In this document: positions 1 through 5,472 of the stretch, in pieces | Layout of the letters: every line of letters begins with the position of its first letter | Position numbering within the stretch: the stretch's first letter is position 1 | Source of the DNA: Myxococcales bacterium | GTDB taxonomy: Bacteria; Myxococcota_C; UBA6777 | DNA: 8,921 bases | Direction of reading: 5' to 3' | Assembly (NCBI GenBank): GCA_027005175.1 | Contig: JALTMC010000915.1 | Location: 1-8,921 of the forward strand | Position numbers and translations under genes: made by a program | The notes under the pieces: generated by a model | Database searches by the model: none | Told to the model about the DNA's origin: nothing | The model's input: only the letters and a program-made list of their open reading frames with translations

Positions 1-392
1 TCTTTGAGTTTTTTTTTTTTTTCAGTGCGTCGTATTGCAAACCTCTCGTAGATACGGGAAGTTGGTTGACCCCTTCTTGAGGATCACACCCACAAAGGAT
101 TGATCCGACTTTCATCGGGATTTCCTCCTCATCATCGGGGTTTCAGCCCTACACTGAACCTGCGTAAGCTTGCACACAAAAGGAGGTCGTTTATGGTTAT
201 GTCCATTTTTTTCACAACGATGTCATGGCGATACTACCGATTTCCCAAAACACTGTAAGAAGCCCGTCTTAGTTATATTTTTTTGAGAAAAAAGTTGTAG
301 TCGTGATCATTCGATCACAAGACAGAGAAGAGAAATTCAAATACAGGTCAAGTCTGAGGATATTTAGTTATATCCATTTCTTTTACAGGCTG
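1..392. other. Intergenic region left of tyrA, no sizeable gene
   Basis: No open frame of ordinary gene length is visible here. It holds a 14-T homopolymer (about 9-22), a short ORF with a strong RBS (193-258, listed separately) and A/T-rich segments. Small inverted repeats are seen at 302-317 (GTGATC, 4-nt loop, GATCAC) and 358-375 (GGATAT, 6-nt loop, ATATCC). Both lie downstream of tyrA on the minus strand and could fold in its transcript tail, but neither has a clear following U-tract, so I do not call a terminator. Confidence 0.5.
193..258 (+). CDS. Possible 21-aa small ORF with strong Shine-Dalgarno
   Basis: ATG at 193 is preceded by AAAAGGAGG ending at 186, a near-perfect Shine-Dalgarno with a 6-nt spacer. 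The frame runs 21 codons to TAA at 256-258. The peptide starts MVMSIFFTTM and ends YYRFPKTL, so it is aromatic/hydrophobic with a basic C-terminal half. I recognise no family. It could be a small membrane peptide, a leader peptide, or the surviving 5' end of a lost gene; the last reading fits the habit of this locus of leaving duplicated start regions in intergenic DNA. The RBS is the only strong support. Confidence 0.3.
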   Translation: MVMSIFFTTMSWRYYRFPKTL

Positions 393-1469
393 TCAGCTTC
401 CCGTTAAATCATCGGGGTGAGGTCGTGATTCTATGCTCTGATCAGGGTGAAGTCGTGATTCGATGTGTTGTACTGCATGGAGAACTTTCTCACGCATTTC
501 ATTGGCGAATGGATTGCTGACTTGCATATCGCGAAAGAGTTCCCAAGTATCGGATGTGACATACTGAAGAGCGTCATAGATCACTCGGAAACCTTGGGTA
601 TCGATCGGTGTACTCTGAATCCCGATAGCTTCGCCGATACGCCCCATAAGGTGGTTGTAGTTGATGGAGTAAGCAGCGTAGCGGTCGTGTTCTTCGGGGG
701 TCAGTTCCACAACTTGTACACCCATATTTTTCCAGAATTGAACAAAAACATCGTACACAAACGCAGGAGCAGACATATTGTAGGCAACAAGGTTAAGGCC
801 ATAATAGTCGGTCCCTTGTTTGGTACTTTGAGGCCCAAACATCGGATGACTTGCGATCATTCGGACATCATCTCCCAAGATCGACCTCATTTGTTCTACG
901 GCATAGACTTTAACAGAGCAAACATCGATCACCGTTGTTTCTTCGGAGAGATAAGGCTTAATCTGTTGAAGGATCTCTGTCATTTGCGAGATGGGGACAC
1001 AAAGAAAGAGCCAGTCTGCCTGACACACTTGCTCAAAGGGAAAGTAGGATTGCAGATCAGGTTGTTTTTCTGGGGCATATACCATGATTTCGCATTGTCG
1101 CCAGTATGTATTGAAAGTGTGTGACAACAAGGATCCGAAATGACCATGACCGATCACACCCAATTTTAACGCGGGGAGGTATTTGTTTTTCTCTTGTTGG
1201 TGTCGAATGATCCGAACGCGCTTGCTCATTTTCATGCAAATCGAAAAGATGTTCTCCACCTCCGACTGCAACACTTTGTGCTCTGTCGATTGTTGTAGCC
1301 GCTCGATGATGGCCCGCTCTCGCTTTGGATCTGTCATGGCAACACCGTCATCACGCTCTTTAATCCGCGCCACCTGCTCTGCCAACATAAGCCTCGACTC
1401 TAGCAACTTAATCAGCTGCTGATCAATCTCATCAATCTCAGTACGTACCTGTTGTAATTTATCACTCAT
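393..1469 (-). CDS. tyrA: Bifunctional chorismate mutase / prephenate dehydrogenase (T-protein)
   Basis: Two-step enzyme of tyrosine biosynthesis: chorismate to prephenate, then NAD-dependent oxidative decarboxylation to 4-hydroxyphenylpyruvate in the cytosol. From Met at 1469 the protein has 358 residues, close to the E. coli T-protein. Residues 1-90 are an AroQ-type chorismate mutase; R9, R26, K37, D47, R50 and E51 line up with the known substrate-binding set of that fold. The dehydrogenase part follows, with a Rossmann motif (VIGHGHFG, about residue 104), a DVCSVK segment and SHPMFGP with the conserved His. No ACT domain is present. I chose the start MSDKLQQ because family homology begins there, GGAG lies 11 nt upstream and a leader ORF ends on it as ATGA. 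An in-frame GTG at 1577, with GAGG 7 nt before it, would give 394 aa with a Cys-rich, non-family extension and remains possible. The C-terminus contains a 10-residue tandem duplication (IESRxHPD twice). Confidence 0.92.
   Translation of the reverse strand: MSDKLQQVRTEIDEIDQQLIKLLESRLMLAEQVARIKERDDGVAMTDPKRERAIIERLQQSTEHKVLQSEVENIFSICMKMSKRVRIIRHQQEKNKYLPALKLGVIGHGHFGSLLSHTFNTYWRQCEIMVYAPEKQPDLQSYFPFEQVCQADWLFLCVPISQMTEILQQIKPYLSEETTVIDVCSVKVYAVEQMRSILGDDVRMIASHPMFGPQSTKQGTDYYGLNLVAYNMSAPAFVYDVFVQFWKNMGVQVVELTPEEHDRYAAYSINYNHLMGRIGEAIGIQSTPIDTQGFRVIYDALQYVTSDTWELFRDMQVSNPFANEMREKVLHAVQHIESRLHPDQSIESRPHPDDLTGS
411..465. repeat. 30-bp tandem duplication in the tyrA 3' end
   Basis: Positions 411-435 and 441-465 match at 22 of 25 bases with a 30-bp period. 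Being a multiple of three, it adds ten residues in frame, so TyrA ends with two IESRxHPD units before its last residues and the TGA at 393-395. These units lie after the folded dehydrogenase domain and are probably a disordered tail. Confidence 0.8.
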
Positions 1470-1573
1470 ACCAACGTGTTCTCCATATACAGCCATTGTA
1501 GAACCCATACTAACACATTCTGCACCACAGCCCGAAGGACACCTGCAACATGCACTATTGTTCCTCGAAACAT
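1466..1573 (-). CDS. 35-aa upstream (leader) ORF overlapping tyrA by ATGA
   Basis: On the minus strand ATG at 1573 opens a 35-codon frame (start MFRGTIVHVAGVL, end LYMENTLV) whose TGA at 1468-1466 overlaps the ATG of tyrA as ATGA, the classic arrangement for translational coupling. The region before it contains GAGG, but 11 nt from this ATG; the same GAGG is better placed (7 nt) for a GTG at 1577 that reads into tyrA in another frame. The peptide is hydrophobic and holds two Trp, one Tyr and one Phe, with no run of Tyr or Phe, so ordinary tyrosine attenuation is not indicated. The exact 22-bp duplication at 1547-1590 covers its start. It may be a by-product of that duplication. Confidence 0.35.
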   Translation of the reverse strand: MFRGTIVHVAGVLRAVVQNVLVWVLQWLYMENTLV

Positions 1574-1590
1574 GCACTATTGTTCCTCGA
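1547..1590. repeat. Exact 22-bp tandem duplication at the tyrA start region
   Basis: Bases 1547-1568 and 1569-1590 are identical. Read on the minus strand each unit contains TCGAGGAACAATAGTGCATG: an SD-like GAGG followed by GTG and ATG start triplets. The tyrA leader therefore carries two equal initiation-like sites. Because 22 is not a multiple of three, the triplets in the two copies open different frames. Confidence 0.9.
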
Positions 1591-1940
1591 TGTTATTGTT
1601 CAAGCCCCCGATTTCTGGTATTTCTATTGTGTTGTGAAGGAGTAAAGATTACCGGTAGATGGTATTTCTATTGTGTTGTGAAGGAGCAAAGATTACCGAT
1701 GGATGGTATTTCTATTGTGCAGTGAAGGAGCAAAGGTTACCGATGGATGGCTGTTCAACGTTTGCCTCCTGGAACACAAACCCGTTGGAAGGACCAAAGA
1801 AAAACAGTCCATTGCGGGCCTGACAAGGCATTCCGCCGAGGTATACTTTCGCCATTCCAAGAAGGCGTAACGAAGTCAGGCAATAGAAATGGCAGGTTTT
1901 CCCACCGATGACAGACCGGTCAGAATTCTAGCCAAGAGCC
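1591..1940. other. Divergent intergenic region between tyrA and the DUF2236 gene
   Basis: The two neighbours are transcribed away from each other, so both promoters should lie here or in the flanking repeats. I see no convincing -35/-10 pair on either strand. The left part is filled by three 44-bp repeats (1617-1748). The right part (1749-1940) is unique sequence without a recognised element. Two overlapping 54-codon frames (1659-1823 and 1747-1911) exist, but neither has a well-spaced RBS or a recognisable product. Confidence 0.5.
1617..1748. repeat. Three tandem 44-bp repeats with SD-like core
   Basis: Units are 1617-1660, 1661-1704 and 1705-1748, head to tail with no spacer and only a few substitutions each. 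Every unit begins GGTATTTCTATTGTG and on the plus strand contains GTGAAGGAG, a strong SD core. Bases 1631-1646 match 14 of 16 with 2026-2041, the RBS region of the downstream DUF2236 gene. The array may therefore be an older, diverged set of copies of that RBS leader. In units 2-3 an ATG at 1699 opens eight codons ending in TGA directly before the next AGGAG. Confidence 0.85.
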
Positions 1941-1969
1941 CATTCTTTCGTTGTTGAGGAGTGAATGAG

Positions 1970-2044
1970 ATGAAGCACCCAACCGTCAAGGTTCAGGTTT
2001 TTCCGAAGGTTGCCTTCATTCTTTCGTTGTTGAGGAGTAAATGA
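1970..2044 (+). CDS. 24-aa mini-ORF from the duplicated start region
   Basis: ATG at 1970 has the same GAGGAG and 8-nt spacer as the real DUF2236 start, so it should be translated if transcribed. It reads MKHPTVKVQVF and, after 24 codons, ends at TGA 2042-2044; a single base separates this from the gene's ATG at 2046. The frame runs through the second SD (its last codons are AGG AGT AAA). A ribosome finishing here sits on the main start, so coupling or occlusion of the SD are both possible. It is probably a duplication product and not an independent gene. Confidence 0.4.
   Translation: MKHPTVKVQVFPKVAFILSLLRSK
2032..2037 (+). promoter_or_regulatory. Ribosome binding site of the DUF2236 gene
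   Basis: GAGGAG ends 8 nt before ATG 2046. It fixes the start at MKHQEF: the nearby ATG at 2041 reads ATG AGA TGA and stops at once. Confidence 0.7.
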
Positions 2045-2045
2045 G

Positions 2046-3308
2046 ATGAAGCACCAGGAGTTCCCCCAGCGATATTATGATGCGCTGAACCATCCCAATC
2101 CCGCACGAACCAGTCTGATGTCCAAGCTGTTGACCACCTTATTTATCAAGGGGGAAGCGGAGCCAAGCCTGGCACAGAGGGAAGCATACGGCCGTCTCAT
2201 GATGGTGGGAGATCCGCAAGCGGACGCTTGGGGTAAACGGGAGAACAGTCAGAATCGAGCCAAGTGGTACCAGCAATTTAATCGGGCACTGGAACATGGT
2301 ACAGCATCTGTCGCTGACGCTCCTGATGAGCTTGTCGCTCTGTTGGCCAAAGCCGAGAACGAGCCTCTTTGGCTCGATCGGCACCTGCTTAACATAGGAG
2401 CGCGTGCTTATTGTCGTGTGGGGCCGATGGCACATCTTGTGATGCGTTCGATAGGACTGGCGGGTGGCTATATGTCAGCCCCGATCACAAAGCCATTGAT
2501 CTTTACGGGCGCTTTGAAGACGGGGACCTCTCGCAGACTCGTTGAAACCGCCAACTTTGGATTTGATGTCACTCGACCGGGAGGGCTGGAGAGAAATGCT
2601 CCCGGTTTTAAGACAGCACTTCGGGTTCGGATGATGCATGGGATTATTCGCAAACGAATTCTCAACGCGCCAGGTTGGCGTACAGATCTATGGGGGATAC
2701 CGATCAATCAGGCAGATATGCTCATCACCCACATCACCATGTCTTATGTTTTTATTCTTGGTCACAGACTACTTGGTTACCGTTTTTCGCAGGAAGAAGT
2801 CATCGCCTTGCTCCATCTTTGGCGTTATGTGGGCTATCTCATGGGTATCGACAACAGTCTACTTCCCACCACAGAACAAGAAGCTCGAAGACTCCTCTGG
2901 CTCGGTATCTATATGCAGCCTGGACCTGATGAAGACAGCATCTCCCTGGCCAAAGCACTCAAAGACGTAGAACTCGACAAAAACAACCCTCCCCTCACCC
3001 AATGGCTTGATGGGTTGAACGCAAAGTTGCAGCATGGCTTGAGTCGGCTCGCTTTGGGAAAAGACCTCGCCGAGTCACTTGAAATACCCGACACTCCTTG
3101 GAAATACTGGCCCTTCGTTTTTACACCGTTCATGTTCACCCTTGAAACAGCGAGAATCCACACTCCCTTTGCCTCAAGGCTTGCCTTCCAATTTGGCAAA
3201 CGATACGAAGCCTACCGAAACAAGATCCGACTCCAAGACCGAGAGGCGGCCTATGTCCCTGCCGTTGATCTGACAGAGAAAGCAAACCAAAACAATAGCG
3301 TAGGGTGA
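2046..3308 (+). CDS. DUF2236 / MpaB-Lcp-like putative haem oxygenase
   Basis: A 420-residue protein of the ER-bound oxygenase MpaB / latex-clearing protein (DUF2236) superfamily. Characterised members are b-type haem enzymes that cleave polyprenyl chains (rubber oxygenase Lcp, fungal MpaB); the substrate here is unknown. Family features visible are a helical N-terminal half, TGTSRRLVET (about 159-168) with an Arg and a Thr in the expected motif, RVRMMHGIIR with H198 as likely proximal haem ligand, WGIPINQADM (216-225) and the LWRYVGYLMGI helix (258-268). No signal peptide is visible, so it is probably cytosolic, unlike secreted Lcp. The start is set by GAGGAG 8 nt upstream. It is the only large gene on the plus strand, diverges from tyrA and converges on the methyltransferase gene. 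Both its ends are duplicated in adjoining intergenic DNA. Family assignment is good; function is open. Confidence 0.82.
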   Translation: MKHQEFPQRYYDALNHPNPARTSLMSKLLTTLFIKGEAEPSLAQREAYGRLMMVGDPQADAWGKRENSQNRAKWYQQFNRALEHGTASVADAPDELVALLAKAENEPLWLDRHLLNIGARAYCRVGPMAHLVMRSIGLAGGYMSAPITKPLIFTGALKTGTSRRLVETANFGFDVTRPGGLERNAPGFKTALRVRMMHGIIRKRILNAPGWRTDLWGIPINQADMLITHITMSYVFILGHRLLGYRFSQEEVIALLHLWRYVGYLMGIDNSLLPTTEQEARRLLWLGIYMQPGPDEDSISLAKALKDVELDKNNPPLTQWLDGLNAKLQHGLSRLALGKDLAESLEIPDTPWKYWPFVFTPFMFTLETARIHTPFASRLAFQFGKRYEAYRNKIRLQDREAAYVPAVDLTEKANQNNSVG

Positions 3309-3370
3309 AATTTTTTCGCGAAACACTTCATCGTGTTGTTCTGACAGAGAAAGCAAACCAAAACGATAGC
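3264..3370. repeat. 36-bp direct repeat of the DUF2236 gene 3' end (71-bp period)
   Basis: Bases 3264-3299, the codons for the last residues before NSVG-stop, recur at 3335-3370 with 34 of 36 matches, downstream of the TGA at 3306-3308. The copy carries no start and is noncoding unless the first stop is read through. Confidence 0.85.
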
Positions 3371-3392
3371 TCGGTGGAGAGCACTCACTCTT

Positions 3393-3515
3393 CTACTTAA
3401 TGGCCATGCCACGATGCCTTGGAAAAAGCGTCCTTACTTAACTGCCATGCCACGATACATTGGAAAAAGCGTCCCTATTTAATTGCCATGCCACGATACA
3501 TTGGAAAAAGCGTCC
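3393..3515. repeat. Three tandem 41-bp copies of the methyltransferase gene tail
   Basis: Units 3393-3433, 3434-3474 and 3475-3515 are head to tail. The rightmost encodes the true C-terminus (WTLFPMYRGMAIK, stop TAG). The two leftward units lie downstream of the stop on the minus strand and each repeat the tail with its own TAG or TAA in the same place. Unit 3 and unit 2 differ by three transitions (38/41); unit 1 and unit 2 match at about 36/41. The 41-bp period shifts frame each time, so the copies supply stop triplets in successive frames. Confidence 0.92.
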
Positions 3516-4089
3516 ATGATTCTCGACCGGAGGGCTGTGTTTGAACATCGGAGAACCCAGCTTCTTGGATCATAGAGACGGAGTCGCGATTGATATTACA
3601 TCCACCAGCCATACGTCGCCACACTGGGTTAAACAGGTTCTGAATCCGAGAGGCGAAAGGGAAGTGAGAGTGTGTATGCTCCACATACAGCAGGCGACCG
3701 CCGGGGCGCAACACCCGGTAGATCTCGGCAAGAGCCTGTTGAGGTTCAGGGATGCTACACAAAACCCATGTCACCACAACGGTGTCAAAGAATTCATCTT
3801 CAAAAGGCATCATCTCACCACCGGTCTTATGCAGCTCCACTGGGAATGATACTCCCTCCGCTCGTTTCTGAGCGCGACGAAGCATATAGGGATCAGGCTC
3901 AACTCCGTACAAAGCTTCGATGTCCTTGTACTCGGGTAAATTTAATCCTGTCCCAACCCCGACCTCTAAGACCACACCCGATGCTTGTAGAACAACCTTC
4001 TTCCGCAGTCGCTCCATCGGTCGCATCACATAATCCATGAGCATTGCGAGGAAAGGGTGTCCTTTCGTACCTTGAAGCTTGTCCGTCAT
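3475..4089 (-). CDS. Class I SAM-dependent methyltransferase (UbiE / METTL7-like)
   Basis: A 204-residue Rossmann-fold methyltransferase of the Methyltransf_11 type. Motif I is VVLEVGVGTGLN (residues 39-50), the acidic post-I residue lies in GVEPD (62-66), the motif IV region is DTVVVTWVLCSIPEP (102-116), and LRPGGRLLYVEH follows (127-138). The NPVWRRMAGGCNINRD segment (about 154-169) is typical of the METTL7-like branch, whose studied members methylate thiols; the substrate here cannot be read from sequence. The start is MTDKLQG, with AAGAGG about 10 nt upstream. A leading amphipathic stretch (HPFLAMLMDYVM) could touch membranes. The gene follows the M28 peptidase on the same strand after 143 bp, so it may be last in the operon or have its own promoter. 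Its 3' end is present in three tandem copies. Confidence 0.85.
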   Translation of the reverse strand: MTDKLQGTKGHPFLAMLMDYVMRPMERLRKKVVLQASGVVLEVGVGTGLNLPEYKDIEALYGVEPDPYMLRRAQKRAEGVSFPVELHKTGGEMMPFEDEFFDTVVVTWVLCSIPEPQQALAEIYRVLRPGGRLLYVEHTHSHFPFASRIQNLFNPVWRRMAGGCNINRDSVSMIQEAGFSDVQTQPSGRESWTLFPMYRGMAIK

Positions 4090-4198
4090 CAGAAAAAAAC
4101 CTCTTGTGTTGTGGGCGTGGGACTCCCCTCCCGAGCGCGGGTCCGGCAGGCTCTACAGGACGAAGGCCGGATGGGGTGGGGGTCGTTGACTGCATGAC

Positions 4199-4215
4199 TG
4201 GCTTGAGTCAAGCCA
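4199..4215. other. Palindrome between the peptidase and methyltransferase genes
   Basis: Bases 4199-4215 form TGGCTTGAGTCAAGCCA, 8-bp arms around a single central base. As RNA it could form a 7-bp stem with a 3-nt loop. It lies about 20 bp downstream of the peptidase stop. No U-tract follows on the minus strand, so it is more likely an operator-type palindrome or weak pause hairpin than an intrinsic terminator. Part of it falls in the diverged 37-bp repeat. Confidence 0.35.
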
Positions 4216-4275
4216 AACCACATTTATTAAGTTTATGGTTTGAGCCCAGCCAGATCGTGTTCATTGAGTTTATGG
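4199..4275. repeat. Diverged 37-bp-period duplication of the M28 peptidase 3' end
   Basis: Bases 4199-4238 align without gaps to 4236-4275 at 30 of 40 positions. The right copy is the coding end of the peptidase (HKLNEHDLAGLKP region). The left copy lies past the TAA at 4233-4235. Nine of the ten differences are transitions, as expected of an old duplication decaying by point mutation. Confidence 0.65.
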
Positions 4276-5471
4276 ACAAAGTGTTCTGCAAAGTCAAACG
4301 AGAGCATCAGCTCATCGAGATTCAGGTGCTCCGGTGTGTCGGAAGGTAGGTGATAATGCCTGGGGGCACCATAATCTAAGTCGATGCAACTCAAAGCGAT
4401 GTTGTTGTATCCACCGAGAGCAAAGGGGATAGCATCGGTTCCGCCCACAGGCACTCGAAACTCACGAACACCTGCGAACCGCTCGTCACCTGCTTTCACG
4501 TCTTCCACAAATCCTGGTATCCATGCAGGCATAGGACAAGGCCAAACATCGCCCTCTTTGAGATAAAAGAGTTCCCCACCACAGAGAGTGTCCAGGTTCA
4601 GGATAAATGTATTGGTTCGCTCCCAGTCATCGTTGTGCTGGCTGTATAATGCATCCGCTCCCCCCAAACTGGCTTCCTCTGCACCAGTGACAACATAAAC
4701 AAGCTCAACATCGTTGGGTTTCCAGTCTTTGAGACGAGATGCTAGAACTGCAAGGGACGCGACCCCTGTCAGGTTGTCGTTTGCGCCGGGAACGATCTCG
4801 TTACGCAACACGACTTGAAAATTGAGAGCGCTCACCAAAAAAGAAGGGATGGAAAAGAAAACAAACAGCATACAGCTATACCAGCCCGAGGTTAGCAGCA
4901 TGATATCCAACACCATCAATGGGACAAGGGACCAAAGAAACAAGCCTATCGAATAGCGGGTCCACTGAAAACCTGGAGGAGGCTTTCGAGCAGCCTGTTG
5001 TACCATCTTGGGATGAAAGACCCAGCCTGTAAAAGCTGCATCAATGTGAGCCAACATAACAATTCGCAACCGCATCGGCTGGGTGGCGGGTGCCGTCAAC
5101 AGTAAGTTCTGAGACTCGTGCCAAGGGAACAATCGACGCAACAAGAAGAATGTACGGGTGTTGTCGGCAAGATAGGACATCCAAGCGAGCAGGTGCAACG
5201 ACAGCCCAAGCCAGACATTCCAAGACACCAGAACCGTCCCCATCCAACCCACCAATCCATGTAGCATGAGATTGGCATAAAGACTTCGATTAAAGCGAAA
5301 CGATTCATACGAACTCACAAGACCCAAGGGGGTCATCTCTTGTTCCACAAGCTCCTGCGCGCCTTTTTCTTGTGCACTTGTAGCAAGTCGTTTGGGATAT
5401 GTCGCAATGATACGTGAGATCAATTGATACGCGTAGGAACGTTCATCGTCGTCGCGATTTTCATGAGTCAT
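4233..5471 (-). CDS. Membrane-bound M28-family zinc metallopeptidase
   Basis: From Met at 5471 the protein has 412 residues. All five zinc positions of the M28 aminopeptidase family are present in order: H142 with D144 in AHIDAAF, D232 in PGANDN, the E265/E266 pair in TGAEEASLGG, D294 in LNLD, and H374 in YHLPSD; a GTDAIPF segment precedes the last. It should be an active di-zinc exopeptidase of unknown substrate. Two hydrophobic segments (about 65-102) precede the catalytic part, and two more (about 173-215) are inserted between the first and second zinc ligands, so the enzyme is embedded in the membrane. I chose MTHENRDD because its ATG lies 1 nt after the TAA of the beta-propeller gene, with AGGAAA just upstream; an in-frame start at 5525 would overlap that gene by 53 bp. 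The adjacency suggests co-translation with the propeller. A diverged copy of its 3' end lies downstream. Confidence 0.88.
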   Translation of the reverse strand: MTHENRDDDERSYAYQLISRIIATYPKRLATSAQEKGAQELVEQEMTPLGLVSSYESFRFNRSLYANLMLHGLVGWMGTVLVSWNVWLGLSLHLLAWMSYLADNTRTFFLLRRLFPWHESQNLLLTAPATQPMRLRIVMLAHIDAAFTGWVFHPKMVQQAARKPPPGFQWTRYSIGLFLWSLVPLMVLDIMLLTSGWYSCMLFVFFSIPSFLVSALNFQVVLRNEIVPGANDNLTGVASLAVLASRLKDWKPNDVELVYVVTGAEEASLGGADALYSQHNDDWERTNTFILNLDTLCGGELFYLKEGDVWPCPMPAWIPGFVEDVKAGDERFAGVREFRVPVGGTDAIPFALGGYNNIALSCIDLDYGAPRHYHLPSDTPEHLNLDELMLSFDFAEHFVHKLNEHDLAGLKP

Positions 5472-5472
5472 T

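Larger units (their letters stand above)
1941..2055. repeat. 39-bp direct repeat of the DUF2236 translation-start region (76-bp period)
   Basis: Bases 1941-1979 recur at 2017-2055 with one mismatch (G1963/A2039). Each copy contains GAGGAG, an 8-nt spacer and an ATG followed by AAG CAC, that is, a complete ribosome binding site plus the first codons. The downstream copy starts the real gene. The upstream copy opens the 24-codon ORF at 1970-2044. The 37 bp between the copies is not repeated. Confidence 0.9.

Noticed and set aside
9-22. Poly-T run as a transcription terminator
   Set aside because: No GC-rich inverted repeat precedes the run within the window, and the sequence to its left is cut off.
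465-1124. Plus-strand 219-codon ORF
   Set aside because: It lies antisense to the clearly recognisable TyrA dehydrogenase domain and has no recognisable motifs, so it is a shadow frame.
1571-1610. Sigma-70 promoter for tyrA (TTGAAC with an ATAGTG-like -10)
   Set aside because: The -10 match is poor and overlaps the exact repeat with start triplets, so I could not support it.
1617-1748. CRISPR array
   Set aside because: The 44-bp units are head to tail with no unique spacers, and no cas gene is present. The same applies to the 22-bp and 41-bp arrays.
1747-1911. 54-aa ORF (MAVQRLPPGT start) and a second 54-aa frame at 1659-1823
   Set aside because: Neither has an SD at a useful distance (about 16 nt or more), they overlap each other, and neither product resembles anything I know.
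4119-4180. GC-rich 6-bp inverted repeat (TCCGGC ... GCCGGA) as a terminator
   Set aside because: The loop is about 18 nt, the stem is short and there is no U-tract on either strand.
3899-4195. Minus-strand 98-codon ORF overlapping the methyltransferase start
   Set aside because: Out of frame with the methyltransferase motifs, Arg/Pro-rich and without an RBS.
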